A stretch of DNA of 64,000 nt from Siphonodentalium dalli (lineage: Eukaryota > Mollusca > Scaphopoda > Gadilida > Siphonodentaliidae): positions 246,943,474 to 247,007,473 of the forward strand of contig CP136065.1 of NCBI GenBank assembly GCA_032622095.1, given 5' to 3'. The notes under the pieces are model-generated. The model was not told where the DNA came from. It saw only the letters and a program-made list of their open reading frames with translations, and searched no databases. Both the position numbers and the translations under genes were made by a program. Positions 1 to 13,222 of the stretch are shown here, piece by piece; positions within the stretch are counted from its first letter, which is position 1; each line of letters starts with the position of its first letter.

Positions 1-2453
1 AGTGAGTAATGATGTTAGCTTATTAAGTGAGTAATGATGTTAGTTTATCAAGTGAGTAATGATGTTAGTTTATCAAGTGAGTAATGATGTTAGCTTATCA
101 AGTGAGTAATGATGTTAGCTTATCAAGTGAGTAATGATGTTAGCTTATCAAGTGAGTAATGATGTTAGTTTATCAAGTGAGTAATGATGTGAGCTTATCA
201 AGTGAGTAATGATGTGAGTTTATCAAGTGAGAGTAATGATGTTAGTTTATCAAGTAAGTAATGATGTTAGCTTATCAAGTGAGTAATGATGTTAGCTTAT
301 CAAGTGAGCAATGGTGTTAGTTTATCATGTGAGTAATGATGTTAGTTTATCAAGTGAGTAATGATGTTAGCTTATTAAGTGAGTAATGATGTTAGTTTAT
401 CAACTGAGTAATGATGTTAGCTTATCAAGTGAGTAGTGATGTTAGCTTATCAAGTGAGTAGTGATGTTAGCTTATCAAGTGAGTAATGATGTTAGCTTAT
501 CAAGTGAGTAATGATATTAGTTTATCAACTGAGTAATGATGTTAGTTTATCAAGTGAGTAATGATGTTAGCTTATCAAGTGAGTAAAGTTAGCTTATCAA
601 GTGAGTAATGATGTTAGCTTATCAAGTGAGTAATGATGTTAGTTTATCAAGTGAGTAATGATGTTAGCTTATCAAGTGAGTAATGATGTTAGTTTATCAA
701 GTGAGTAATGATGTGAGCTTATCAAGTGAGTAATGATGTGAGTTTATCAAGTGAGAGTAATGATGTTAGTTTATCAAGTAAGTAATGATGTTAGCTTATC
801 AAGTGAGTAATGATGTTAGCTTATCAAGTGAGCAATGGTGTTAGTTTATCATGTGAGTAATGATGTTAGTTTATCAAGTGAGTAATGATGTTAGCTTATT
901 AAGTGAGTAATGATGTTAGTTTATCAACTGAGTAATGATGTTAGCTTATCAAGTGAGTAGTGATGTTAGCTTATCAAGTGAGTAGTGATGTTAGCTTATC
1001 AAGTGAGTAATGATGTTAGCTTATCAAGTGAGTAATGATATTAGTTTATCAACTGAGTAATGATGTTAGTTTATCAAGTGAGTAATGATGTTAGCTTATC
1101 AAGTGAGTAAAGTTAGCTTATCAAGTGAGTAATGATGTTAGCTTATCAAGTGAGTAATGATGTTAGTTTATCAAGTGAGTAATGATGTTAGCTTATCAAG
1201 TGAGTAATGATGTTAGTTTATCAAGTGAGTAATGATGTTAGCTTATTAAGTGAGTAATGATGTTAGTTTATCAAGTGAGTAATGATGTTATCTTATCAAG
1301 TGAGTAATGATGTTAGTTTATCAAGTGAGTAATGATGTTAGCTTATCAAGTGAGTAATGATGTTAGTTTATCAAGTGAGTAATGATGTTAGCTTATCAAG
1401 TGAGTAATGATGTTAGTTTATCAAGTGAGTAATGATGTTAGTTTATCAAGTGAGTAATGATGTTAGCCTATCAAGTGAGTAATGATGTTAGTTTATCAAG
1501 TGAGTAATGATGTTAGCTTATCAAGTGAGTAATGTTAGCTTATCAAGTGAGTAATGATGTTAGTTTATCAAGTGAGTAATGTTAGCTTATCAAGTGAGTA
1601 ATGATGTTAGTTTATCAAGTGAGTAATGTTGTTAGCTTATTAAGTGAGTAATGATGTTAGTTTATCAAGTGAGTAATGATGTTAGCTTATCAAGTGAGTA
1701 ATGATGTTAGCTTATCAAGTGAGTAATGATGTTAGCTTATCAAGTGAGTAATGATGTTAGTTTATCAAGTGAGTAATGATGTTAGCTTATCAAGTGAGTA
1801 ATGTTAGCTTATCAAGTGAGTAATGATGTTAGTTTATCAAGTGAGTAATGGTGTTAGCTTATTAAGTGAGTAATGATGTTAGTTTATCAAGTGAGTAATG
1901 ATGTTAGCTTATCAAGTGAGTAATGATGTTAGTTTATCAAGTGAGTAATGCTGTTAGCTTATCAAGTGAGTAATGATGTTAGTTTATCAAGTGAGTAATG
2001 GTGTTCGTTTATCAAGTGAGTAATGATGTTAGCTTATCAAGTGAATAATGATGTTAGCTTATCAAGTGAGTAATGATATTAGCTTATCAAGTGAGTAATG
2101 ATGTTAGCTTATCAAGTGAGTAATGATGTTAGCTTATCAAGTGAGTAATGATATTAGCTTATCAAGTGAGTAATGATGTTAGCTTATTAAGCGAGTAATG
2201 ATGTTAGCTTATTAAGCGAGTAATGATGTTAGCTTATCAAGTGAGTAATGCTGTTAGCTTATCAGTGGGTAATGATGTTAGCTTATCAAGTGAGTAATGA
2301 TGTTAGCTTATCAAGTGAGTAATGATGTTAGCTTATTAAGTGAGTAATGATGTTAGCTTATCAAGTGGGTAATGATGTTAGCTTATCAAGTGGGTAATGA
2401 TGTTAGCTTATCAAGTGAGTAATGGTGTTAGCTTATCAAGTGAGTAATGATGA
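1..2453. repeat. 25-bp minisatellite array, about 98 units
   Basis: The unit is close to agtgagtaatgatgttagct plus tatca. Units differ at a few recurrent positions (c/t in tagYttat, caagt/taagt/caact). A block of about 526 bp occurs twice inside the array: the rare variants 'gtgagagtaatg' and 'gagtaaagttag' recur at 227 and 754, and at 583 and 1109. All frames contain stops, so it is not coding. The array continues beyond the window start. Confidence 0.97.
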
Positions 2454-2583
2454 TGGCAGAAACAACTTTTACTTTATTAACTACTACAGATAAGAATTAT
2501 GAACAGCTAATTGTAGTCTCTGCTCAGTTGGCAAGATACTTTTAGCAGATATATATTTTACTTATTTAGAAAAATATTGTATT

Positions 2584-3153
2584 TGTGATTATACCTGTAT
2601 ATGTTTGATGATACCTCTATATGTGTGATGATACCTGCATATGTGTGATGATACCTGCATATGTGTGATGATATATTTATATGTGTGATGATACCTGCAT
2701 ATGTGTGATGATACCTGCATATATATGTGTGATGATACCTGCATATATGTGATGATGCCTCTATATGTGTGATGATACCTCTATATGTGTGATGATACCT
2801 CTATATGTGTGATGATACCTGCATATGTGTGATGATACCTGCATATGTGTGATGATGCCTCTATATATGTGATGATACCTCTATATATGTGATGATACCT
2901 CTATATGTGTGATGATACCTCTATATATGTGATGATACCTCTATATGTGTGATGATACCTCTATATGTGTGATTATACCTCTATACGTGTGATGATACCT
3001 CTATATGTGTGATGATACCTCTATATGTGTGATGATACCTCTATATGTGTGATTATACCCCTATATGTGTGATGATACCTCTATATGTGTGATGATACCT
3101 CTATATATGTGATGATACCTCTATATGTGTGATGATACCTCTATATGTGTGTG
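2584..3153. repeat. 20-bp minisatellite array, about 28 units
   Basis: The unit is ctatatgtgtgatgatacct with c/t and g/a variants. It ends about 45 bp before the splice acceptor of the exon at 3200. The stretch 2454-2583 between the two arrays holds nothing I recognise. Confidence 0.95.
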
Positions 3154-3199
3154 AAATCTATGTTCGGTCTCATTAAATTGGTGATTTTATTTAATACAG

Positions 3200-3325
3200 T
3201 CTTTAAAGGAGCAAATTACAAAGGATTTGAACACTCGGAAGAATGACAACAATGAGAAGAGGAAGGAGCTCTTTGATTACCTCGCTCAGCTTGCTTACAA
3301 TGGCGGCAGGGCGCTCCATTACTGG
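3200..3325 (+). CDS. gene L exon 1 of those visible (internal, phase 0-0)
   Basis: The acceptor is ttaatacag|TCT and the donor TACTGG|gtgtgt, giving 42 open codons in phase 0 at both ends. The peptide is charged and helical (for example KDLNTRKNDNNEKRKELFDY) and ends in LAYNGGRALHYW. It has no start codon, so the gene begins upstream of the window. Phase, strand and order link it to 4769-4969, 13792-13946 and the exons up to 28189. I do not recognise the protein. The last 30-odd bases of this exon and its donor are the founder of the tandem repeat that follows. Confidence 0.7.
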
Positions 3326-3650
3326 GTGTGTATAGTGTATACCTAGCTTACAATGGTGGCAGGGCATTCAACTACTTGGTGTGTATTCTTAGCTTACGAT
3401 GGCGGTAGGGCGCTCAATTACTGGGTGTGTATTCCTAGCTTACGATGGCGGCAGGGCGCTCAATTACTGGGTGTGTATTCCTAGCTTACGGTTGCGACAG
3501 GGTGCTCAATTACATGATGTGTGTTACTAGCTTATGATGGTGGCGTGTCACTCAATTACTTGGTGTGTATTCCTAGTTTACGATGGCGGCAGGGTGCTCA
3601 ATTACTGGGTGTGTATTCCTAACTTACTATGGCAGCAGGGCACTCAATTA
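3287..3650. repeat. ~46-bp tandem array built from an exon end plus its splice donor
   Basis: About seven to eight diverged copies of a unit close to cttacgatggcggcagggcg + ctcaattactgg + gtgtgtattccta. The first copy is the 3' end of the exon at 3200-3325. Each later copy keeps a donor-like TACTGG|gtgtgt, and most keep a preceding attcctag|ctta that resembles an acceptor. A remnant copy (gtgtgtattcctagctta) lies at about 4264-4281, beyond an inserted element. Confidence 0.88.
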
Positions 3651-4260
3651 TTATTATACCCCCCGCAACGAAGTTAGGGGGGTATACTGGAGTCAGCTTG
3701 TCCATCGTCCGTCCGTCCGTCGTCCGTCCGTGGACACAAATTTGTCCGGAGTTTTTCTCAGTCGTTTTTTGATCAATTTCCGTGAAACTTGGTACAGACA
3801 TCAACCACCATGGGAACCTGTGCACCTTCGATTATGACGTCTGTCAAACTTTTTTTGGTGGAGTTATCCCCCATTTTTCGACTTAGAAATTTTTCGCAAC
3901 ATGTAACTTTTGTCCAAGCTTTTATTCCTACATTTTTCGGTCAATTTTTTTAAAACGTGGCACAGATATTTAGTACCATGGGAACTTGTGAACCTGCGAT
4001 TATGACGTCTGTCCAACATGTTTTGGTTGAGTTATCCCCCTTTTTCGACTTATAAACTTTTTTTGCAACATACATAATTTTGTTCAAGCTTTTCCTATAT
4101 TTATCGGTCAATAGGTATAAGATTAGGGTTATGGTTGTACACCTGCAATGGGAACTGTTATTTTATTATTTTAACTAAATGTTTACTGCCATGTGAAACA
4201 TCTTAGTATTTTAAAAACAGGGGGGTATCCGTAGTCCCATTGGGACAGTCACACCTCTAG
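3647..4260. mobile_element. Interspersed repeat of the 'ccccccgcaacgaag' type, inserted in the array
   Basis: It opens with ttattataccccccgcaacg, has a gtccgtccgtccgt tract, and carries internal near-repeats ('aacttggtacagacat', 'atgacgtctgtc'). It ends with ggggggtatccgtagtccca and cacctctag. It interrupts the 46-bp array, whose sequence resumes directly after it. Related copies lie at 7387, 15649, 32190 and 40040. No ORF of note; non-autonomous, class unknown. Confidence 0.7.
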
Positions 4261-4768
4261 TTTAGTGTGTATTCCTAGCTTATTTTATGTGACATCAGCT
4301 GAAAGGTAATGATTGAAATGTGACATGCTCATAGTATGCCACAAAGTCTGCAAACTGCAACTGATGATGATGTTTTGTAAAGGATTACATATGTTTTTCC
4401 CACAGAATTCATAATTCTTCTATAGCGATGAGTGTCAAAGAACTGTCAAAGTATGATTTGAATTTCATTTATATTTGCAACCACTGTTGGGAATAGCTAT
4501 GATTGGCTGTTATTTTGTGCATCAGCCAATCAGATTGTGAGAATCTTAGAAGGCTAAAGCGACAACTACTAAAAAGTATGCAATGATCGAAACCAATTAC
4601 CAGTTAGTAGTAATTAAATGTCTTAGGGGCTAAATTATCGACTGCCAAAAAGTATAGAACAAATTAAACAGATCACGTTCAGGCGTAATTAAATATTTGA
4701 CCCAAAAATAAATCAACGTGCCATATTTCGTGGTGCTATTCCTATTATTTTCTTGTTGGTTTTTTCAG

Positions 4769-4969
4769 AATATGCAAAGTCATGTGAACACGCTCCTTAG
4801 CAAACTAAAAAGTAAAAAAGACAAAGACAAAGTCAAAGATGAGAAGAAATATCTCCGTGATAAAGTGAAGGATCTCGGTACCTTCAAACCGGAGATAGAA
4901 TACAATCAGCAATATGGAAAAACGCTCTTCATGCAGCTTTATGAATGCAACTTTAATAGAGCCAATTTT
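4769..4969 (+). CDS. gene L exon 2 (internal, phase 0-0)
   Basis: The acceptor is ggttttttcag|AAT and the donor GCCAATTTT|gtaagt, giving 67 open codons. The first half is very lysine- and aspartate-rich (SKLKSKKDKDKVKDEKKYLR), the second half mixed (FMQLYECNFNRANF). The phase fits both neighbours. The donor is followed almost at once by the 37-bp array. The exon looks like a charged helical or linker segment N-terminal to the predicted propeller. Between 4282 and 4768 I see only intron. Confidence 0.75.
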
Positions 4970-4972
4970 GTA

Positions 4973-6645
4973 AGTATATATTATTACCACTTCTCAGGGC
5001 GTTACCTATAGTATATATTATTACCACTTCTCAGGGCGTTACCTATAGTATATATTATTACCACTTCTCAGGGCGTTACCTATAGTATATATTATTACCA
5101 CTTCTCAGGGCGTTACCTATAGTATATATTATTACCACTTCTCAGGACGTTACCTATAGTATATATTATTACCACTTCTCAGGGCGTTACCTATAGTATA
5201 TATTATTACCACTTCTCAGGGCGTTACCTATAGTATAAACCCTTTATTATTACCACTTCTCAGGGCGTTACCTATAGTATATATTATTACCACTTCTCAG
5301 GGCGTTACCTATAGTATATATTATTACCACTTCTCAGGGCGTTACCTATAGTATATATTATTACCACTTATCAGGGCATTACCTATAGTATATATTATTA
5401 CCACTTCTCAGGGCGTTACCTATAGTATATATTATTACCACTTCTGAGGGCGTTACCTATAGTATATATTATTACCACTTCTCAGGGCGTTACCTATAGT
5501 ATATATTATTACCACTTCTGAGGGCATTACCTATAGTATATATTATTACCACTTCTCAGGGCATTACCTATAGTATATATTATTACCACTTCTCAGGGCG
5601 TTACCTATAGTATATATTATTACCACTTCTCAGGGCGTTACCTATAGTATATATTATTACCACTTCTCAGGGCGTTACCTATAGTATATATTATTACCAC
5701 TTCTCAGGGCGTTACCTATAGTATATATTATTACCACTTCTCAGGGCGTTACCTATAGTATATATTATTACCACTTCTCAGGGCGTTACCTATAGTATAT
5801 ATTATTACCACTTCTCAGGGCGTTACCTATAGTATATATTATTACCACTTCTCAGGGCGTTACCTATAGTATATATTATTACCACTTCTCAGGGCGTTAC
5901 CTATAGTATATATTATTACCACTTCTCAGGGCGTTACCTATAGTATATATTATTACCACTTCTCAGGGCGTTACCTATAGTATATATTATTACCACTTCT
6001 CAGGGCGTTACCTATAGTATATATTATTACCACTTCTCAGGGCGTTACCTATAGTATATATTATTACCACTTCTCAGGGCGTTACCTATAGTATATATTA
6101 TTACCACTTCTCAGGGCGTTACCTATAGTATATATTATTACCACTTCTCAGGGCGTTACCTATAGTATAAACCCTTTATTATTACCACTTCTCAGGGCGT
6201 TACCTATAGTATATATTATTACCACTTCTCAGGGCGTTACCTATAGTATAAACCCTTTATTATTACCACTTCTGAGGGCGTTACCTATAGTATAAACCCT
6301 TTATAATAGATTACCACTTCTCAGGGCGTTACCTATAGTATAAACCCTCTGAGGGCATTACCTATAGTATAATCCCTTTATAATAGATTACCACTTCTGA
6401 GGGCGTTACCTATAGTATAAACCCTTTATAATAGATTACCACTTCTGAGGGCGTTACCTATAGTATAAACCCTTTCTATACGTTACCTATAGTATAAACC
6501 CTCTGAGGGCGTTACCTATAGTATAAACCCTTTATTATTACCACTTCTGAGGGCGTTACCTATAGTATAAACCCTCTCAGGGCGTTACCTATAGTATAAA
6601 CCCTTTCTATACGTTACCTATAGTATAAACCCTTTCTATACTAAA
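4973..6645. repeat. 37-bp minisatellite array, about 43 units, starting at a splice donor
   Basis: The unit is tatatattattaccacttct + cagggcgttacctatag. The first unit begins four bases into the intron. The last third switches to a variant in which tatatatt is replaced by tataaaccctttattatt or tataaaccctttctata, merging into the foldback element at 6640. Confidence 0.96.
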
Positions 6646-6892
6646 TACTCATTGAGTAGTTGTTATCCTTTAGGAAATGTTCAGATAATAAGTCAACAAG
6701 TGACAATAGGTCGTTTGTTGAACTTATTATCTGAACATTTCCCTCCAATAAATACGACTCCTTCTGCACTTTTATTATCTGTCATATGCTTGATTGTCCC
6801 GAACTCCCCTCCAGATGGATATTAGACCATTCCAATGTATACTTTTATAACTGAGTGGGAGAATCCATTCAGTATAGAAAAGGTTAAAAGTA
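6640..6892. mobile_element. Foldback MITE of the CCCTTTCTATACT family
   Basis: Ends are ccctttctatactaaa and tcagtatagaaaaggttaa. The centre is an inverted repeat (gaaatgttcagataataag against cttattatctgaacatttc) around gtcgtttgttg. The right flank is ttaa; the left end is fused to the 37-bp array. The same family occurs at 33346-34745 and, with a different centre, at 28826-29606. Confidence 0.7.
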
Positions 6893-7249
6893 TTAACAGA
6901 GTTTTACTTTCATGATGAAACCTTATAATGCCCTGCTGTTGCGGGCTGATAATGAAATTATCGCGCAATCACAGCCAATTACCCCCCCCCCCCCACTTTC
7001 ATCATGACATCACTGACTTAAAAACAAACATTATCTCCTTGAAAGGTATGCCGCATCCTGTGTTGTATCACACTTCAATTTTTCATTTGTAAATATCAAA
7101 TGGATTATTTGACCACACATATTTTTTAAGAACGATTAACATGTGTTAGACGTATTTGGGTCATGCTAGATGAATGCTATTAATAGTAATAACATGAATT
7201 TCTCGTGTATTACGATTCTATTCGCAGGCCCTTCAGAAATTATTGGCAT

Positions 7250-7374
7250 CAAGCCTTGAAATAGTGTGCCTGTCATTTGCAGAATGAGGTCCCCAGAGGG
7301 TGAATTTAGTGATGCTACCCCGCATAGCGGGCTAGCATCACCAAATTCACCCTCTAGGAACCTCATTCTGCTAG
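7250..7374. mobile_element. hairpin MITE (CAAGCCTTG family), one end missing
   Basis: It starts CAAGCCTTGAAATAGTGTGC, then cagaatgaggtccccagagg, a palindromic core with ccgcatagcggg, and the inverted return to cctcattctg. The distal terminus is absent. The stem is nearly perfect over about 50 bp. Full-length relatives are at 21071 and 61623. The rest of 6893-7249 shows only a C10 tract and AT-rich sequence. Confidence 0.75.
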
Positions 7375-7386
7375 GATGTTGGGTTG

Positions 7387-7590
7387 TTGATTATACTCCC
7401 CGCAATGTGTTGTGGGGGTTATACTGAAAGCAGCTTGTCCATCCGTCTGTCAGTGCATCCGTCTCTACAAATTGTATTATCTGGGACTCCTACAAATTTA
7501 ATGTATATTGTTTCATTATTAAGGTTCATAAACATGTTATTATTAGATTCAGAAAAAAGTTCCAGTTCCCCATAGACATCTTTTGACATG
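7387..7590. mobile_element. Interspersed repeat, 5' part, interrupted by the 49-bp array
   Basis: It opens ttatactccccgcaatgtgt, with a gtccatccgtctgtc tract like the element at 3647. The 49-bp array follows. The segment after the array (about 13222-13340, 'ggtcaaaatcccagaacata', 'ttgtcaggagttatggccc') looks like the other half of such an element, so the array probably grew inside it. Confidence 0.55.
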
Positions 7591-10500
7591 CACATATTTG
7601 GACATTCCTTGATAGATACCTTATTGTTGTGAGCCTCCTGGACGTCCCATACATTCCTTGATAGATACCTTATTGTTGTGAGCCTCCTGGACGTCCTATA
7701 CATTCCTTGATAGATACCTTATTGTTGTGAGCCTCCTGGAGCCTCCCATACATTCCTTGATAGATACCTTATTGTTGTGAGCCTCCTGGACGTCCCATAC
7801 ATTCCTTGATAGATACCTTATTGTTGTGAGCCTCCTGGATGTCCCATACACTCCTTGATAGATACCTTATTGTTGTGAGCCTCCTGGACGTCCCATACAC
7901 TCCTTGATAGATACCTTATTGTTGTGAGCCTCCTGGAAGTCCCATACATTCCTTGATAGATACCTTATTGTTGTGAGCCTCCTGAAGTCCCATACATTCC
8001 TTGATAGATACCTTATTGTTGTGAGCCTCCTGGACGTCCCATACACTCCTTGATAGATACCTTATTGTTGTGAGCCTCCTGGACGTCCCATACATTCCTT
8101 GATAGATACCTTATTGTTATGAGCCTCCTGGACGTCCCATACATTCCTTGATAGATACCTTATTATTGTGAGCCTCCAGGACGTCCCATACATTCCTTGA
8201 TAGATACCTTATTGTTGTGAGCCTCCTGGACGTCCCATACACTCCTTGATAGATACCTTATTGTTGTGAGCCTCCTGGAAGTCCCATACATTCCTTGATA
8301 GATACCTTATTGTTGTGAGCCTCCTGGACGTCCCATACATTCCTTGATAGATACCTTATTGTTGTGAGCCTCCTGGAAGTCCCATACACTCCTTGATAGA
8401 TACCTTATTGTTGTGAGCCTCCTGGACGTCCCATACACTCCTTGATAGATACCTTATTGTTGTGAGCCTCCTGGAAGTCCCATACACTCCTTGATAGATA
8501 CCTTATTGTTGTGAACCTCCTGGACGTCCCATACACTCCTTGATAGATACCTTATTGTTGTGAGCCTCCTGGAAGTCCCATACACTCCTTGATAGATACC
8601 TTATTGTTGTGAGCCTCCTGGAAGTCCCATACATTCCTTGATAGATACCTTATTGTTGTGAGCCTCCTGGAAGTCCCATACATTCCTTGATAGATACCTT
8701 ATTGTTGTGAGCCTCCTGGACGTCCCATACATTCCTTGATAGATACCTTATTATTGTGAGCCTCCTGGACGTCCCATACATTCCTTGATAGATACCTTAT
8801 TGTTGTGAGCCTCCTTGAAGTCCCATACATTCCTTGATAGATACCTTATTGTTGTGAGCCTCCTGGACGTCCCATACATTCCTTGATAGATACCTTATTG
8901 TTGTGAGCCTCCTGGACGTCCCATACATTCCTTGATAGATACCTTATTGTTGTGAGCCTCCTTGAAGTCCCATACATTCCTTGATAGATACCTTATTGTT
9001 GTGAGCCTCCTGGAGTCCCATACATTCCTTGATAGATACCTTATTGTCGTGAGCCTCCTGGACGTCCCATACACTCCTTGATAGATACCTTATTGTTGTG
9101 AGCCTCCTTGAAGTCCCATACATTCCTTGATAGATACCTTATTGTTGTGAGCCTCCTGGACGTCCCATACACTCCTTGATAGATACCTTATTGTTGTGAG
9201 CCTCCTTGAAGTCCCATACATTCCTTGATAGATACCTTATTGTTGTGAGCCTCCTGGAGTCCCATACATTCCTTGATAGATACCTTATTGTTGTGAGCCT
9301 CCTGTAAGTCCCATACATTCCTTGATAGATACCTTATTGTTGTGAGCCTCCTTGAAGTCCCATACATTCCTTGATAGATACCTTATTGTTGTGAGCCTCC
9401 TGGAGTCCCATACATTCCTTGATAGATACCTTATTGTTGTGAGCCTCCTGGACGTCCCATACACTCCTTGATAGATACCTTATTGTTGTGAGCCTCCTTG
9501 AAGTCCCATACATTCCTTGATAGATACCTTATTGTTGTGAGCCTCCAGGACGTCCCATACATTCCTTGATAGATACCTTATTGTTGTGAGCCTCATGGAC
9601 GTCCCATACACTCCTTGATAGATACCTTATTGTTGTGAGCCTCCTGGAAGTCCCATACATTCCTTGATAGATACCTTATTGTTGTGAGCCTCCTTGAAGT
9701 CCCATACATTCCTTGATAGATACCTTATTGTTGTGAGCCTCCTGGACGTCCCATACATTCCTTGATAGATACCTTATTGTCGTGAGCCTCCTGGACGTCC
9801 CATACACTCCTTGATAGATACCTTATTGTTGTGAGCCTCCTTGAAGTCCCATACATTCCTTGATAGATACCTTATTGTTGTGAGCCTCCTGGACGTCCCA
9901 TACATTCCTTGATAGATACCTTATTGTTGTGAGCCTCCTGTAAGTCCCATACATTCCTTGATAGATACCTTATTGTTGTGAGCCTCCTGGACGTCCCATA
10001 CATTCCTTGATAGATACCTTATTGTTGTGAGCCTCCTGGAGTCCCATACATTCCTTGATAGATACCTTATTGTTGTGAGCCTCCTGGACGTCCCATACAC
10101 TCCTTGATAGATACCTTATTGTTGTGAGCCTCCTTGAAGTCCCATACATTCCTTGATAGATACCTTATTGTTGTGAGCCTCCAGGACGTCCCATACATTC
10201 CTTGATAGATACCTTATTGTTGTGAGCCTCATGGACGTCCCATACACTCCTTGATAGATACCTTATTGTTGTGAGCCTCCTGGAAGTCCCATACATTCCT
10301 TGATAGATACCTTATTGTTGTGAGCCTCCTTGAAGTCCCATACATTCCTTGATAGATACCTTATTGTTGTGAGCCTCCTGGACGTCCCATACATTCCTTG
10401 ATAGATACCTTATTGTTGTGAGCCTCCTGGACGTCCCATACATTCCTTGATAGATACCTTATTGTTGTGAGCCTCCTTGAAGTCCCATACATTCCTTGAT

Positions 10501-13222
10501 AGATACCTTATTATTGTGAGCCTCCAGGACGTCCCATACATTCCTTGATAGATACCTTATTGTTGTGAGCCTCCTGGACGTCCCATACACTCCTTGATAG
10601 ATACCTTATTGTTGTGAGCCTCCTGGACGTCCCATACATTCCTTGATAGATACCTTATTGTTGTGAGCCTCCTGGACGTCCCATACACTCCTTGATAGAT
10701 ACCTTATTGTTGTGAGCCTCCTGGACGTCCCATACATTCCTTGATAGATACTTTATTATTGTGAGCCTCCTGGACGTCCCATACATTCCTTGATAGATAC
10801 CTTATTATTGTGAGCCTCCTGGAGTCCCATACATTCCTTGATAGATACCTTATTATTGTGAGCCTCCTGGACGTCCCATACACTCCTTGATAGATACCTT
10901 ATTGTTGTGAGCCTCCTGGACGTCCCATACATTCCTTGATAGATACCTTATTGTTGTGAGCCTCCTGGAGTCCCATACATTCCTTGATAGATACCTTATT
11001 GTCGTGAGCCTCCTGGACGTCCCATACACTCCTTGATAGATACCTTATTGTTGTGAGCCTCCTTGAAGTCCCATACATTCCTTGATAGATACCTTATTGT
11101 TGTGAGCCTCCTGGACGTCCCATACATTCCTTGATAGATACCTTATTGTTGTGAGCCTCCTGTAAGTCCCATACATTCCTTGATAGATACCTTATTGTTG
11201 TGAGCCTCCTGGACGTCCCATACATTCCTTGATAGATACCTTATTGTTGTGAGCCTCCTGTAAGTCCCATACATTCCTTGATAGATACCTTATTGTTGTG
11301 AGCCTCCTGGAGTCCCATACATTCCTTGATAGATACCTTATTGTTGTGAGCCTCCTTGAAGTCCCATACATTCCTTGATAGATACCTTATTATTGTGAGC
11401 CTCCTGGACGTCCCATACATTCCTTGATAGATACCTTATTGTTGTGAGCCTCCTGGACGTCCCATACACTGCTTGATAGATACCTTATTGTTGTGAGCCT
11501 CCTGTAAGTCCCATACATTCCTTGATAGATACCTTATTGTTGTGAGCCTCCTGGAGTCCCATACATTCCTTGATAGATACCTTATTGTTGTGAGCCTCCT
11601 GGCGTCCCATACATTCCTTGATAGATACCTTATTGTTGTGAGCCTCCTGTAAGTCCCATACATTCCTTGATAGATACCTTATTGTTGTGAGCCTCCTGGA
11701 GTCCCATACATTCCTTGATAGATACCTTATTGTTGTGAGCCTCCTGTAAGTCCCATACATTCCTTGATAGATACCTTATTGTTGTGAGCCTCCTGGAGTC
11801 CCATACATTCCTTGATAGATACCTTATTGTTGTGAGCCTCCTGGACGTCCCATACATACCTTGATAGATACCTTATTATTGTGAGCCTCCTGGACGTCCC
11901 ATACACTCCTTGATAGATACCTTATTGTTGTGAGCCTCCTGTAAGTCCCATACATTCCTTGATAGATACCTTATTATTGTGAGCCTCCTGGACGTCCCAT
12001 ACACTCCTTGATAGATACCTTATTGTTGTGAGCCTCCTGGACGTCCCATACATTCCTTGATAGATACCTTATTGTTGTGAGCCTCCTGGACGTCCCATAC
12101 ACTCCTTGATAGATACCTTATTGTTGTGAGCCTCCTGTAAGTCCCATACAATCCTTGATAGATACCTTATTGTTGTGAGCCTCCTGGAGTCCCATGCATT
12201 CCTTGATAGATACCTTATTGTTGTGAGCCTCCTTGAAGTCCCATACATTCCTTGATAGATACCTTATTATTGTGAGCCTCCTGGACGTCCCATACATTCC
12301 TTGATAGATACCTTATTGTTGTGAGCCTCCTGGACGTCCCATACACTCCTTGATAGATACCTTATTGTTGTGAGCCTCCTGGACGTCCCATACATTCCTT
12401 GATAGATACCTTATTGTTGTGAGCCTCCTGGAGTCCCATACATTCCTTGATAGATACCTTATTATTGTGAGCCTCCTGTAAGTCCCATACATTCCTTGAT
12501 AGATACCTTATTGTTGTGAGCCTCCTGGACGTCCCATACATTCCTTGATAGATACCTTATTGTTGTGAGCCTCCTGGACGTCCCATACATTCCTTGATAG
12601 ATACCTTATTGTTGTGAGCCTCCTTGAAGTCCCATACATTCCTTGATAGATACCTTATTGTTGTGAGCCTCCTGGACGTCCCATACATTCCTTGATAGAT
12701 ACCTTATTGTTGTGAGCCTCCTGGACGTCCCATACATTCCTTGATAGATACCTTATTGTTGTGAGCCTCCTGGACGTCCCATACACTCCTTGATAGATAC
12801 CTTATTGTTGTGAGCCTCCTGAAGTCCCATACATTCCTTGATAGATACCTTATTATTGTGAGCCTCCTGGACGTCCCATACACTCCTTGATAGATACCTT
12901 ATTATTGTGAGCCTCCTGAAGTCCCATACATTCCTTGATAGATACCTTATTGTTGTGAGCCTCCTGGACGTCCCATACACTCCTTGATAGATACCTTATT
13001 GTTGTGAGCCTCCTGAAGTCCCATACATTCCTTGATAGATACCTTATTATTGTGAGCCTCCTGAAGTCCCATACACTCCTTGATAGATACCTTATTGTTG
13101 TGAGCCTCCTGGACGTCCCATACATTCCTTGATAGATACCTTATTGTTGTGAGCCTCCTGGACGTCCTATACATTCCTTGATAGATACCTTATTGTTGTG
13201 AGCCTCCTGGAAGTCCCATACA
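7590..13222. repeat. 49-bp minisatellite array, about 115 units
   Basis: The unit is tccttgatagataccttatt + gttgtgagcctcctggacgt + cccatacat. Variants (gacgtccc, gaagtccc, gagtccc, gtaagtccc; cattcc or cactcc) are interspersed, and some variant blocks recur, which points to repeated segmental duplication. Minus-strand ORFs through it exist only because the unit lacks stops in some registers. Sequence from 13222 to 13791 is intron with nothing else recognised. Confidence 0.97.

Noticed and set aside
11436-13174. Minus-strand ORFs of 75-91 codons reading LTTIRYLSRN repeats
   Set aside because: They are translations of the 49-bp array in registers without stops; identical overlapping ORFs recur with no start context or unique sequence.
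7590-13222. CRISPR-like array
   Set aside because: Units are contiguous and nearly identical with no variable spacers, and the window is eukaryotic.
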